Numbered from the stretch's first letter, positions 52,362-61,348 are shown. The stretch: DNA of 64,000 nucleotides from CAVXFS01 sp049582805 (GCA_049582805.1 JBAUUR010000111.1:1-64000), one strand, 5' to 3'. Made by a program: numbers and translations. The notes: generated from the sequence alone by a model not told the origin.

Positions 52362-52514
52362 TCTTCGGATTCGTGTAGCCTGGCCTGCCTTATTGCACTG
52401 GCATTTGTTGGTGTGGATCAGGTGACCTTACGCTGAAGCATAATAGTCTATGGGACATCATTTTTTGACACTAATGCTGCAACGAATAACCTGCTCAGTC
52501 AATAGGACTTAAGT

Positions 52515-53084
52515 ATGCTGCTGATGATCGATAATTATGATTCATTTACCTACAACCTGGTGCAGTACTTTGCTGAGCTTGGCGCGGACGTTGCAGTACG
52601 CCGCAACGACGAAGTGACCCTGCAGCAAATAGATGATCTGCACCCGCAATATATTGTAATTTCTCCCGGCCCCTGCACGCCAAGCGAAGCGGGAATTTCG
52701 GTTCCCGTTATAAAAACCTTCGCCGGAAGAATTCCCATTCTGGGAGTATGTCTGGGCCACCAAAGCATAGGACAGGCTTTTGGCGGGCGAATTATTCACG
52801 CCAAACAACTGATGCATGGCAAAACCTCGGTCATCCATCATAACGGCGGCAGCGTGTTCACTGGCCTGCCCAACCCGTTTACTGCGACGCGTTACCATTC
52901 TTTGGTAATCGAGCGCGAGTCGCTGCCGGATTGCCTGGAAATCACCGCATGGACCGATGACGGCGAGATCATGGGCGTGCGCCACAAGACGCTCGCGGTG
53001 CATGGCGTGCAGTTTCATCCGGAGTCCATCCTCACCGAACATGGCCATGACATGCTGGACAATTTCCTGAAAGGAAAAAAATAG
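52515..53084 (+). CDS. trpG: Anthranilate synthase component II (glutamine amidotransferase)
   Basis: 189-residue class I amidotransferase giving ammonia to TrpE, and often also to PabB. The catalytic cysteine is in LGVCLGHQSIG, with His and Glu in VQFHPESIL. Start ATG 52515. The 153 bp before it probably contain its own promoter, because the upstream neighbour is on the other strand. Two bases separate it from trpD. Confidence 0.95.
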   Translation: MLLMIDNYDSFTYNLVQYFAELGADVAVRRNDEVTLQQIDDLHPQYIVISPGPCTPSEAGISVPVIKTFAGRIPILGVCLGHQSIGQAFGGRIIHAKQLMHGKTSVIHHNGGSVFTGLPNPFTATRYHSLVIERESLPDCLEITAWTDDGEIMGVRHKTLAVHGVQFHPESILTEHGHDMLDNFLKGKK

Positions 53085-53086
53085 CC

Positions 53087-54106
53087 ATGATCACACCGCA
53101 GCAGGCATTGGTGCGCCTGATCGAGCAACGCGAGATTTTTTACGATGAGATGCTATCGCTGATGCGCCAGATCATGCGTGGAGAAGTCTCTGCCGCGCAG
53201 ATTGCCGGCATTCTGGTCGGCCTGCGGGTAAAAAAGGAAACCGTGGGGGAGATATCCGCCGCCGCGCAGGTGATGCGCGAGTTCGCCACGCCGGTTCCTG
53301 TTACACGGCGCGAATATCTGGTTGATACCTGCGGCACCGGTGGAGATGCGGCGCATACGTTCAATATTTCGACGGCAAGCGCCCTGGTTGCCGCTGCGGC
53401 CGGTGCGCGTGTCGCTAAGCACGGCGGCCGCTCGGTTTCTTCGACATGCGGCTCGGCGGATGTACTGGAAGCGATGGGGGTCAATCTCAACCTGACACCG
53501 GAACAGGTGGGGAGCAGCATAGACCGGATCGGCATCGGTTTCATGTTTGCCCCCAACTTTCACGGGGCGATGAAGCACGCTGCGCCGGTGCGGCGTGAAT
53601 TGGGCGTGCGTACCCTGTTCAACGTGCTGGGCCCGCTGACCAATCCTGCCGGTGCCAATAATCAGGTGATGGGTGTATTCCATCCGGACCTGGTTGGCAT
53701 ACAGGCGCGTGTGTTGCAACGCCTCGGCAGTCGCCATGTACTGGTCGTGCATGGCAGCGATGGCTTGGACGAGATCACCATCAGCGGCCCGTCGTACATC
53801 GCCGAATTGAAGGACGGTCAGGTGAACGAATACACCATCACACCGGAGGCGTTCGGGTTGAACAGTGCACCGTTGAGCGATATTCGCGTCGCCAACGCCG
53901 GCGAGGCGAAAGCCATGCTGATGGCCGTGATGGACAACCAGCCGGGAGCCGCCCGTGACATCGTGTGCCTGAATGCGGGGGCGGCGATTTACGTGGCGGG
54001 GTTGAGTGCATCCTTATCCGGGGGAGTGACGATGGCCAGCGAGTCGATGGCGAGCGGCGCGGCCCGGAACAAGCTTGAGCAGCTGATACAGGTCAGCAAC
54101 GAGTGA
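53087..54106 (+). CDS. trpD: Anthranilate phosphoribosyltransferase
   Basis: Joins anthranilate to PRPP. 339 residues. PRPP loop DTCGTGGDAAHTFNIST, then KHGGRSVSSTCGSADVLEA and the HGAMKHAAPVRRELGVRTLFN block. Normally trpC follows; here the strand carries no trpC and instead a minus-strand remnant and sixA, so trpC must lie elsewhere. Confidence 0.97.
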   Translation: MITPQQALVRLIEQREIFYDEMLSLMRQIMRGEVSAAQIAGILVGLRVKKETVGEISAAAQVMREFATPVPVTRREYLVDTCGTGGDAAHTFNISTASALVAAAAGARVAKHGGRSVSSTCGSADVLEAMGVNLNLTPEQVGSSIDRIGIGFMFAPNFHGAMKHAAPVRRELGVRTLFNVLGPLTNPAGANNQVMGVFHPDLVGIQARVLQRLGSRHVLVVHGSDGLDEITISGPSYIAELKDGQVNEYTITPEAFGLNSAPLSDIRVANAGEAKAMLMAVMDNQPGAARDIVCLNAGAAIYVAGLSASLSGGVTMASESMASGAARNKLEQLIQVSNE

Positions 54107-54178
54107 CCGTGCGGGAGGTTGTGGCAGGGTGCGTTTCGCTGGCGTTATGGGCATTTGCCGGCATTGTGGCTGAATGTC

Positions 54179-54380
54179 CTAACTCTTCCTGATCGCGTCC
54201 TCGATGCGCTGGCATATCGTTTTCAATATCCAGCCCCCAACCAGGATAATGACCGGGAAACTGCTTTTCCTGCCCAGGTCAGATTGCGCATCGAGCAGTG
54301 TTTCACGCAGCTTGGGGACCTCGGCGTCATAGGTTTTTTATCTATCCTGCGACCAGGCTCGGCGGATTCAAGCAGGATTT
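54179..54380 (-). pseudogene. Remnant of a polyphosphate kinase 2 / polyP:AMP phosphotransferase gene
   Basis: Two frames retain the family start: LLESAEPGRRIDKKP, then after a frameshift YDAEVPKLRETLLDAQSDLG and FPVIILVGGW. The following Walker A part (normally GVDGAGKGE) is lost and the frame ends at TAG 54179-54181. No start codon is left. The match to the N-terminus of PPK2-type polyP:AMP phosphotransferases is good by memory. It adjoins sixA, a gene often found near polyphosphate enzymes. Confidence 0.6.
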
Positions 54381-54384
54381 TTTC

Positions 54385-54837
54385 CTATAATAAATCGGGA
54401 GAGATGACCAGCCGCAAATCTGCCTGGTAATTGAGATCGTCTTCGCGGTGTCTGAGCCACCATATGGCGCCCTTTTTTATGCTGAAGCTGGAGGAGCTAC
54501 ATCCCAGCAATAGTTCCACAACTTGTCCGACTGCAGGCTGGTGTCCGACAATCAGTACACAACCCTTTTCTCCAGGCCAGCCGGCTGCCTTGAGCAGCGA
54601 TTGAGGCGTAGCGCCCGGGCCCACACCCGGTTCAATTTCAAAATGTTTGGTAAGGGCAAGCGCGGTTTGCTGTGTTCGTTTGGCCGGGCTGGAAAGGATG
54701 CGGGTTTCGATGGGTAGGCGGGTACGCAAAAAAGCGGCCATTTTGGAGGCCTGTTTTTCGCCCTTTGCGCTAAGCGGGCGGGAAATGTCAGGCGCGCCGT
54801 CTTCTGCCTCTGCGTGCCGCCACAATATTAAATCCAT
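54385..54837 (-). CDS. sixA: Phosphohistidine phosphatase SixA
   Basis: 150-residue histidine-phosphatase-fold enzyme. The catalytic RHA is in LILWRHAEAEDG, with the second His in LIVGHQPAVGQ. SixA removes phosphate from His residues of phosphotransfer proteins such as the nitrogen PTS. Divergence and spacing suggest its own promoter; nothing is recognised in 54838-55000. Confidence 0.9.
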   Translation of the reverse strand: MDLILWRHAEAEDGAPDISRPLSAKGEKQASKMAAFLRTRLPIETRILSSPAKRTQQTALALTKHFEIEPGVGPGATPQSLLKAAGWPGEKGCVLIVGHQPAVGQVVELLLGCSSSSFSIKKGAIWWLRHREDDLNYQADLRLVISPDLL

Positions 54838-55000
54838 GAATTCCCCCGATTCGAAATTTACAGTTCAATTCAAATAATATCCGCCGTCAACCGGCATCAG
54901 TGATGCTGCGAAACGGTCTGGTTGCAAGAATCCGGCCTTTCGTCAGCCTGTTGCCTGAGATGATGCAATTGCAGGAATTTTCGCAATACACCGTTCCCGG

Positions 55001-55639
55001 CTATTCGACCAGATGATTGTTGACCGCATATCGAATGGCATCGGCATTACTTCTGAACCCCATTTTTTCCATCATGCGCGCACGGTATACGCTAACCGTC
55101 TTGGCGCTGAGCGACATGATATCGGCCATTTCACTCAGACTTTTGCCGGAAGCCATCAGACGCAAGGTCTGATATTCGCGATTGGACAGGGCCTGATGGG
55201 GCTGTGTCTGGACGGCAGGCCTGATAAGTTCGTTGGCCAGTTGCTCGGCCAGCGTACTGCTGATGTATTTTCTGCCGTTGGCTACATGTCGTATGGCAGT
55301 CACTAGCTGCGAGGGAGCGCTTTGTTTGCTCATGTATCCGGCGGCGCCTGCCTTGATTGAACGCATGGCATACTCATCTTCCGGGTGAATGCTCAATACC
55401 AGAACCGGCAGGCTGGGACGCTGGACTTTCAGTTGCCGCAGAACATCAATGCCATACTTGTCGGGGAGGGTAATGTCCAGCAACACAATACCGAAATCAC
55501 GATCTCTGACCAGGCTGATTGCCTGCATTCCGGTTTCCGCTTCTCCTGTTACCCGAATATCATGTGTGTCATCGAGAATTTGCCTAAGTCCTTTGCGGAT
55601 CAGTGCGTGATCGTCAACCACCAGCACTTCTATCACCAT
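55001..55639 (-). CDS. NarL/FixJ-type response regulator
   Basis: About 212 residues. ATG 55639 has GGAGAG upstream and gives the receiver start EVLVVDDHALIRKG; two further ATGs upstream (55654, 55663) are in frame. Receiver domain 1-120: acidic pocket DD and phospho-acceptor Asp in GIVLLDITLPD. The LuxR-type HTH covers about 150-205 (LSNREYQTLRLMASGKSLSE, LSAKTVSVYRARMMEKM). It resembles BvgA/UvrY (GacA)-type regulators. No histidine kinase is adjacent. Confidence 0.92.
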   Translation of the reverse strand: MVIEVLVVDDHALIRKGLRQILDDTHDIRVTGEAETGMQAISLVRDRDFGIVLLDITLPDKYGIDVLRQLKVQRPSLPVLVLSIHPEDEYAMRSIKAGAAGYMSKQSAPSQLVTAIRHVANGRKYISSTLAEQLANELIRPAVQTQPHQALSNREYQTLRLMASGKSLSEMADIMSLSAKTVSVYRARMMEKMGFRSNADAIRYAVNNHLVE

Positions 55640-55667
55640 TTTGCTCTCCGCCATTCGTATCATTTGA

Positions 55668-55850
55668 GGGCACCTCCAAAAATCCGCATTTCATCCCGAC
55701 TGCTGCGTTGCGGCAGCGGGGTAAGCAGGCAAGCCGCGTAGCGGATGCTCGCAAAAAATCTAGTTCCGGCTAACCTGAAGGTTACCCTTCACTGAAGCTT
55801 CGTTTTCCGTGCCTTGCATTTGGGCGAACTCTGAATTTTTAGAGGTGCCC
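55668..55850. repeat. 183-bp mini-element with 16-bp terminal inverted repeats
   Basis: Left end GGGCACCTCCAAAAAT (55668-55683) and right end ATTTTTAGAGGTGCCC (55835-55850) are inverted copies with one mismatch. The interior has TAAGCAGGCAAGCCGC and GCGGATGCTCGCA, which recur before tatB (61617-61673). No ORF inside. It lies between the response regulator and hisC. From 55851 to 56121 I see no gene apart from a frame running into hisC. Confidence 0.7.
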
Positions 55851-56121
55851 TTGCGTCAAGCAGGAATTTACCGCGTCTGCTTTTGGATTTGAACTGCTAT
55901 TGTATTGCCTCTTGCAGCCACAAGGCGGAATTTTCAATCGTGTTACGAACGGTGTAAATGACCGTTCAGTTGGTTATCGCTGGTTGCCTGATATTGAAAA
56001 TTCGGTTCCAACTGTGGCAAATTATGCTGAACATTCAATTTCCCCGTTAAATGAGCAAGGTACCCAACGCCAGTTTGCCCAAGATACGGTAAAATGCGGA
56101 CATTCCCAGTGTCAATTGCAA

Positions 56122-57213
56122 ATGTCTCTCAAAATGCCTGCCGCAACACCGGATAAACTGTTTCGACAGGAAATACTGTCGTTGCACGCCTATCATGCGC
56201 CTTCCGGCGGCGGTCTGGTCAAACTCGATGCGATGGAGAACCCTTATTCCTTGCCGCAGGAGTTGCGTCGCGAGATTGCACGTTTGGCGGCGGATGCTGC
56301 CATCAACCGCTATCCTGATGCGGGTGCGCACCAGCTGAAAGAAAGAATCCGCGCCGTGAGCGCATTGCCGCAAGGCATGGATGTGCTGCTTGGCAACGGT
56401 TCGGACGAGATTATCCAGATGCTTGCGCTCGCCGTTGCCAAGCCCGGAGCCACGCTGTTGAGCGTGGAGCCGTCGTTCGTGATGTACCGGATGATCGCGG
56501 CATTTACCGGTGTGAACTATGCCGGCGTACCGCTGGCGGAAGATTTCACGCTTGACCTGCCCGCCATGGTGGAAGCCATCAAGCGACATCAGCCTGCGCT
56601 GGTGTTATTGTCCTATCCGAATAATCCCACCGGCAACTTGTTCGATGCAGATGCTGTGGTGCAAATCATCGAAGCAGCGCCCGGGCTGGTGGTGATCGAC
56701 GAGGCTTACCATGCTTTCGCCAGCGACAGCTTCGTTCCCATGCTGGGACATTATCCCAACCTGCTGGTGATGCGCACCTTCTCCAAGCTCGGCATGGCCG
56801 GTTTGCGCTTGGGTTTCCTCGCGGGCGGAGCAGACTGGCTGGAACAGCTGGAAAAATTGCGCTTGCCGTATAATGTCGGTGTCCTGACGCAACTGGTTGC
56901 GGAAAAGTTGCTGCAGCATCATGAAGTATTGCTGCAGCAGGCCGGACAAATAAGGGAGGATCGTGCCTGGCTGTATGAGCGTCTGGTGGGTACGGTGGAT
57001 GTACGCGCCTATCCGAGCGAGGCAAATTTCATCCTGTTCCGCGTGAATCATGCGGACAGCGTGTTTAAGGGGCTGAAGCAACGCGGTATCCTTGTCAAAA
57101 AATTACACGGCTCACATCCGGCGCTCAATGACTGCCTGCGCGTCACGGTCGGAACACCTGCTGAAAACGAGCGCTTTATTGCAGCGTTGCAAGAGATACT
57201 GCACCATGGGTAG
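56122..57213 (+). CDS. hisC: Histidinol-phosphate aminotransferase
   Basis: PLP enzyme of histidine synthesis, about 363 residues. ATG 56122 is chosen (ATG 56134 possible); the frame is open to 55900, but that part is unlike the family. Typical parts are AMENPYSLPQEL at the N-terminus, GNGSDEIIQMLALA, SYPNNPTGN, the Asp in VVIDEAYHAF, and the PLP lysine in RTFSKLGMAGLRLG. The C-terminal 16 codons lie in a tandemly repeated segment. First gene of the his cluster here; hisG and hisD are not in the window. Confidence 0.95.
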   Translation: MSLKMPAATPDKLFRQEILSLHAYHAPSGGGLVKLDAMENPYSLPQELRREIARLAADAAINRYPDAGAHQLKERIRAVSALPQGMDVLLGNGSDEIIQMLALAVAKPGATLLSVEPSFVMYRMIAAFTGVNYAGVPLAEDFTLDLPAMVEAIKRHQPALVLLSYPNNPTGNLFDADAVVQIIEAAPGLVVIDEAYHAFASDSFVPMLGHYPNLLVMRTFSKLGMAGLRLGFLAGGADWLEQLEKLRLPYNVGVLTQLVAEKLLQHHEVLLQQAGQIREDRAWLYERLVGTVDVRAYPSEANFILFRVNHADSVFKGLKQRGILVKKLHGSHPALNDCLRVTVGTPAENERFIAALQEILHHG

Positions 57214-57345
57214 CGAGTTTCGGCGGAGACTGACCTTCAGGTTATGCCGGAACCAAAACGAGCGCTTTATTGCAACATTGCAAGAGATACTGCACCATGG
57301 CTAGCGAGTTTCGGCGGAGACTGACCTTCAGGTTGTGTCGGAACC
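57164..57345 (+). repeat. 91-bp tandem duplication of the hisC 3' end
   Basis: Unit 1 begins at 57164 (AAAACGAGCGCTTTATTGCA) and unit 2 at 57255, a period of 91 bases with only a handful of differences. Unit 2 repeats the final hisC codons (NERFIA, LQEILHHG, stop). A third, diverged beginning follows at 57346 (GAACGAGATGCTC). The second and third copies lie between the hisC stop and hisB. Confidence 0.85.
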
Positions 57346-57406
57346 AGAACGAGATGCTCATCCGGGCATTGCGGGAAAGTATCCAATAATCGATTTAGGA
57401 CGAATC

Positions 57407-57994
57407 ATGCGTAGCGCGCAAGTAACACGCAACACACTCGAAACCAAGATCAGCATCAAGCTGGACCTGGACGGCAGCGGCAAGGCAAAGTTCGATACCG
57501 GATTGCCCTTTTTGGAACATATGCTCGATCAGGTAGCGCGCCATGGGATGGTTGACCTGGAAATCATGGCAAAGGGCGATTTGCACATCGATGCGCATCA
57601 TACCGTTGAGGACATCGGCATTACCCTCGGCCAGGCGTTCAACCAGGCGGTCGGCGATAAAAAGGGACTGCGTCGCTATGGCCATGCCTATGTGCCCCTG
57701 GATGAAGCGCTTACGCGCGTGGTTCTGGATATCTCCGGACGCCCCGGGCTGGTATTCAATGTGGATTTTGTCCGTTCCAACATCGGTGAATTCGAGGCCG
57801 ACCTGATCCGCGAATTTTTTCACGGTTTCGTAAATCATGCTTTGGTCACACTTCATATAGACAATCTGGCGGGAGATAATGCACATCACCAGGCGGAAAC
57901 GGTGTTCAAGGCATTCGGTCGCGCCCTGCGGGTGGCTTTGGAAACAGACCAGCGCATGGCGGGCATGCTTCCTTCCACCAAAGGGATGCTATAG
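57407..57994 (+). CDS. hisB: Imidazoleglycerol-phosphate dehydratase
   Basis: Monofunctional HisB of 195 residues without the N-terminal phosphatase found in E. coli. ATG 57407 gives MRSAQVTRNTLETKISIKL; the longer frame from 57335 runs through the hisC repeat. Metal-binding repeats are LPFLEHMLDQVARHG with DAHHTVEDIGI, and FFHGFVNHALVTLH with GDNAHHQAE. Confidence 0.96.
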   Translation: MRSAQVTRNTLETKISIKLDLDGSGKAKFDTGLPFLEHMLDQVARHGMVDLEIMAKGDLHIDAHHTVEDIGITLGQAFNQAVGDKKGLRRYGHAYVPLDEALTRVVLDISGRPGLVFNVDFVRSNIGEFEADLIREFFHGFVNHALVTLHIDNLAGDNAHHQAETVFKAFGRALRVALETDQRMAGMLPSTKGML

Positions 57995-58051
57995 CTCTGT
58001 CATATTCCTTCATTGGATCTGAAACCAGCCTTTCGATAAATCAGGATAGAC

Positions 58052-58687
58052 ATGGCGGATATCGCGGTTGTTGATTACGGCATGGGAAATCTGCGCTCTG
58101 TGCATCAAGCGTTGCGCAAAGTGGCGCCGGATTCGTCCATCACCGTTACCGGCGATCCGGCAGAAGTGATCCGGGCTTCACGCGTGGTATTCCCCGGCCA
58201 GGGTGCGATGCCGGATTGCATGCGTGAAATGAATGCGCTTGGTTTGCATGATGCAGTGCTGCAGGCGGCGCGCAACAGGCCCTTTCTCGGTATCTGCATC
58301 GGATTGCAGATGTTGTTCGAACACAGTAGCGAAGGCGATGTCGCTGGACTGGGTGTTTTGCCGGGTAAAGTTGTGCGCTTTCCCCGTAATTTGCGCGATG
58401 CGCAGGATAAAAAACTCAAAGTACCGCACATGGGATGGAATCAGGTAACGCATGATGACCATGCGCTATGGGATGGCATCGTCCAGGACGCAAGGTTTTA
58501 TTTTGTGCACAGCTATTATGTACAACCCCGTGAAGACTCGCTGGTTCAGGGAACCAGTTGTTATCCTCAGCCCTTCGTTTGCGCTGTGGCGCGGGATAAT
58601 TTATTTGCCGTGCAGTTTCACCCGGAAAAAAGTTCACGCGACGGGTTGGCGCTGCTGCGGAATTTTGTTAATTGGAAACCCGTGTAA
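58052..58687 (+). CDS. hisH: Imidazole glycerol phosphate synthase subunit HisH
   Basis: Glutamine amidotransferase that feeds ammonia to HisF. 211 residues, class I: catalytic Cys in FLGICIGLQML, His and Glu in AVQFHPEKSS, and the oxyanion-strand motif FPGQGAMPDCM. Part of the his cluster between hisB and hisA. Confidence 0.96.
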   Translation: MADIAVVDYGMGNLRSVHQALRKVAPDSSITVTGDPAEVIRASRVVFPGQGAMPDCMREMNALGLHDAVLQAARNRPFLGICIGLQMLFEHSSEGDVAGLGVLPGKVVRFPRNLRDAQDKKLKVPHMGWNQVTHDDHALWDGIVQDARFYFVHSYYVQPREDSLVQGTSCYPQPFVCAVARDNLFAVQFHPEKSSRDGLALLRNFVNWKPV

Positions 58688-58712
58688 CCATTGTTCGACT
58701 TAAAGTACTGCC

Positions 58713-59462
58713 ATGTTGATAATTCCCGCGATTGATTTGAAGGATGGTCATTGTGTACGCCTGCGCCAGGGCAAGATGGAGGACGCCACGGTTTTTTCCG
58801 AAGATCCGGCGGCGATGGCGCGGCACTGGCTGGAACAGGGCGCGCGCCGCCTGCATTTGGTGGATCTGAACGGCGCGTTTGCCGGCAAGCCGAAAAACGA
58901 GGCGGCCATCCGCGACATCGTGGATGTGGTCAGCGTGGATTTACCGGTACAGCTCGGTGGCGGCATCCGCGATCTGGAAACGATAGAGCGCTACCTCGAC
59001 ATTGGTGTAACCTACATCATTGTCGGCACGGCGGCGGTGAAAACGCCGGGCTTTTTGCATGAAGCCTGCGACGCTTTCCCGGGACACATCATGGTCGGGC
59101 TGGATGCCAAGGGCGGCAAAGTGGCGGTGAATGGCTGGTCCAAGCTGACCGGGCATGATGTGCTGGACCTGGCCAAGCGATTCGAGGGCTATGGCGTGGA
59201 GGCGATCATCTACACCGACATCGGGCGAGATGGCATGTTGTCCGGCGTGAATATTCCCGCCACCGTGGAGTTGGCGCGCCAACTTACCGTGCCGGTCATC
59301 GCCAGCGGCGGCATCACCAATCTCGATGACGTGCGTGCGCTGTGCGAAGTACAGGACGAAGGCATCAGCGGCGCCATCACGGGCCGCGCCATTTACGAGG
59401 GTACGCTCGAATTCGTTGCGGCGCAGAAACTGGCTGATGAGCTTTCCAGGCCGTTGCTCTGA
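58713..59462 (+). CDS. hisA: ProFAR isomerase
   Basis: Half-barrel-derived TIM barrel of 249 residues isomerising ProFAR to PRFAR. The two catalytic acids are in IPAIDLKDGHCVRL (Asp8 type) and in YTDIGRDGMLSG. Phosphate loops are LGGGIRD and ASGGIT. Five bases precede hisF. Confidence 0.96.
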   Translation: MLIIPAIDLKDGHCVRLRQGKMEDATVFSEDPAAMARHWLEQGARRLHLVDLNGAFAGKPKNEAAIRDIVDVVSVDLPVQLGGGIRDLETIERYLDIGVTYIIVGTAAVKTPGFLHEACDAFPGHIMVGLDAKGGKVAVNGWSKLTGHDVLDLAKRFEGYGVEAIIYTDIGRDGMLSGVNIPATVELARQLTVPVIASGGITNLDDVRALCEVQDEGISGAITGRAIYEGTLEFVAAQKLADELSRPLL

Positions 59463-59467
59463 CCGAA

Positions 59468-60226
59468 ATGCTCGCCAAACGCATCATTCCCTGCCTGGAT
59501 GTAACCGCAGGCCGCGTGGTCAAGGGCGTCAGCTTTGTTGAACTGCGCGACGCCGGCGACCCGGTGGAGATAGCACGCCGTTATGACGAACAGGGCGCGG
59601 ACGAACTGACCTTTCTTGACATCACCGCCAGTTCCGACGAACGGGGCATCATCTTTCGCATCATCGAGCAGGTGGCAGAACAGGTCTTTATTCCGCTGAC
59701 CGTCGGCGGCGGCGTGCGCGAGGTGCAGGACGTGCGCAACCTGCTCAATGCCGGAGCCGATAAGATCAGCATCAACACTTCCGCCGTGCTCAATCCGCAA
59801 CTGGTGGCGGATGCGGCAGGACGCTACGGCTCGCAGTGCATCGTGGTGGCGATAGACGCCAAACAGGCGGCACCGGGTCGTTGGGAAGTGTTCACCCACG
59901 GCGGACGCCGCGCAACCGGGCTGGACGCAGTAGAATGGGCAATAAATATGCAAAGGCTGGGCGCGGGCGAAATTCTGCTGACCAGCATGGACCGTGACGG
60001 GCAGAAAATTGGTTTCGATCTGGCGCTGACGCATGCGGTGACCGATGCGCTGGAAATTCCGGTCATCGCCAGCGGCGGAGCGGGCAATCTGCAACATTTG
60101 GCCGACGGCGTGAAACTGGGTGGTGCGGACGCAGTATTGGCGGCAAGCATATTCCACTTTGGCGAATATACCGTGCACCAGGCGAAGCAGTTCATGGCGC
60201 AACAGGGAATCGAGGTGCGGCTGTGA
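59468..60226 (+). CDS. hisF: Imidazole glycerol phosphate synthase subunit HisF
   Basis: Cyclase subunit of 252 residues paired with HisH. Catalytic Asp residues are in IPCLDVTAGRVVKG and in LTSMDRDGQKIGFDL. Phosphate-binding loops are VGGGVR and ASGGAG. Typical length. Confidence 0.97.
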   Translation: MLAKRIIPCLDVTAGRVVKGVSFVELRDAGDPVEIARRYDEQGADELTFLDITASSDERGIIFRIIEQVAEQVFIPLTVGGGVREVQDVRNLLNAGADKISINTSAVLNPQLVADAAGRYGSQCIVVAIDAKQAAPGRWEVFTHGGRRATGLDAVEWAINMQRLGAGEILLTSMDRDGQKIGFDLALTHAVTDALEIPVIASGGAGNLQHLADGVKLGGADAVLAASIFHFGEYTVHQAKQFMAQQGIEVRL

Positions 60227-60274
60227 AAATCCTTCGCACAATTACTGCGCTCGTAACGTTGCGCGGAGAATCTT

Positions 60275-60664
60275 ATGAACGATAACTGGCTGAACAAGGT
60301 CAACTGGTCGGAAGACGGACTGGTACCCGTCATTGCCCAGGATGCCGTAACCGGGCGCGTCCTGATGGTAGCGTGGATGGACCGCGAGGCACTCAAGCGT
60401 ACAGCTGAATCCGGCGAGGCTGTATACTGGTCGCGCTCTCGCAAGAAATTGTGGCACAAGGGCGAGGAATCGGGACATATTCAGCGGGTGAAGGAGGTGC
60501 GCCTGGATTGTGATCAGGATGTGGTGCTGCTGCAAGTGGAGCAGGAAGGCGGCATCGCATGCCATACCGGCCGCGCGAGTTGCTTTTTCAGCAGGTTGGA
60601 AAACGGACAATGGGTCGAAACCGACGCGGTGCTTAAATCACCGGAAGAGATATACAGGAAATGA
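60275..60664 (+). CDS. hisI: Phosphoribosyl-AMP cyclohydrolase
   Basis: 129-residue monofunctional HisI (E. coli has a HisIE fusion). Zinc and magnesium ligands are visible in VRLDCDQDVVL and CHTGRASCFF, and the start WSEDGLVPVIAQDAVTGRVL is typical. Its stop overlaps the hisE start (ATGA). Confidence 0.96.
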   Translation: MNDNWLNKVNWSEDGLVPVIAQDAVTGRVLMVAWMDREALKRTAESGEAVYWSRSRKKLWHKGEESGHIQRVKEVRLDCDQDVVLLQVEQEGGIACHTGRASCFFSRLENGQWVETDAVLKSPEEIYRK

Positions 60665-60981
60665 ACGAAATTCTGCAAAGGCTGACGGAAACGCTGGAGG
60701 CACGCAAACAGGCAGCGCCGGATACCTCTTACGTCGCCAGTCTGTTCAGCAGGGGTGAAGACGCCATCCTGAAAAAAATCGGCGAGGAAGCCACCGAGGT
60801 TATCCTGGCCAGCAAACAAGGCGACAGGACACACTTGGTGTACGAAACCGCCGACCTGTGGTTTCATTGCATGGTGTTGCTAGCTCAGCACGGCCTGAGT
60901 GCGAACGATGTGCTGAACGAACTGACACGGCGCGAAGGCATGTCGGGGATGAACGAGAAGGCGGCCCGGAAGAAGGATTGA
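60661..60981 (+). CDS. hisE: Phosphoribosyl-ATP pyrophosphatase
   Basis: 106-residue all-alpha MazG-like hydrolase. Signature acids are in KKIGEEATEVILA and ETADLWFHCMVLLA. Translationally coupled to hisI by a 4-base overlap; three bases precede hinT. Confidence 0.96.
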   Translation: MNEILQRLTETLEARKQAAPDTSYVASLFSRGEDAILKKIGEEATEVILASKQGDRTHLVYETADLWFHCMVLLAQHGLSANDVLNELTRREGMSGMNEKAARKKD

Positions 60982-60984
60982 ACG

Positions 60985-61335
60985 ATGAGCGGCAACTGCA
61001 TTTTCTGCAAGATCGTGCGCGGCGAGATCCCGAGCAAAAAAGTCTACGAGGACGATGAGTTGTTCGCTTTCAACGATATTCACCCGGTCGCGCCGGTGCA
61101 TTTCATGCTGATTCCGAAGTTGCACCTTGCTTCCCTGGCGGAAGTGGATGAGAGTCACGCCGCCCTGCTTGGCAGAATGTTGATGGTAGCCCCCAGACTG
61201 GCGCGGGAACAGGGGCTGCACAACGGCTTTCGCACGGTCATCAACACCGGCGAGGGTGGCGGGCAGGAGGTGTTCCATCTGCACATTCATATTATCGGCG
61301 GCGGGCATATTCCGCCTATGGTCAAACGAGATTGA
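60985..61335 (+). CDS. hinT: HIT-family purine nucleoside phosphoramidase
   Basis: 116 residues. The histidine triad is in VFHLHIHIIGG, and the N-terminal CIFCKIVRGEIPSKKVYED is typical. Hydrolyses adenosine phosphoramidates; the physiological substrate is unclear. Its place after hisE and before tatA is conserved in betaproteobacteria. Confidence 0.94.
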   Translation: MSGNCIFCKIVRGEIPSKKVYEDDELFAFNDIHPVAPVHFMLIPKLHLASLAEVDESHAALLGRMLMVAPRLAREQGLHNGFRTVINTGEGGGQEVFHLHIHIIGGGHIPPMVKRD

Positions 61336-61348
61336 TGAGGAGGTTAAT

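Noticed and set aside
54119..54430. 103-codon plus-strand frame after trpD, first considered as a trpC remnant
   Set aside because: It has no TrpC-like motif, and the opposite strand carries a recognisable PPK2-like remnant.
55900..56121. N-terminal extension of hisC by 74 codons
   Set aside because: The extension has no likeness to HisC and no ribosome-binding site; ATG 56122 gives the normal family start.
57214..57304. Separate small gene ending NERFIATLQEILHHG after hisC
   Set aside because: It is the second copy of the tandem duplication and has no start of its own.
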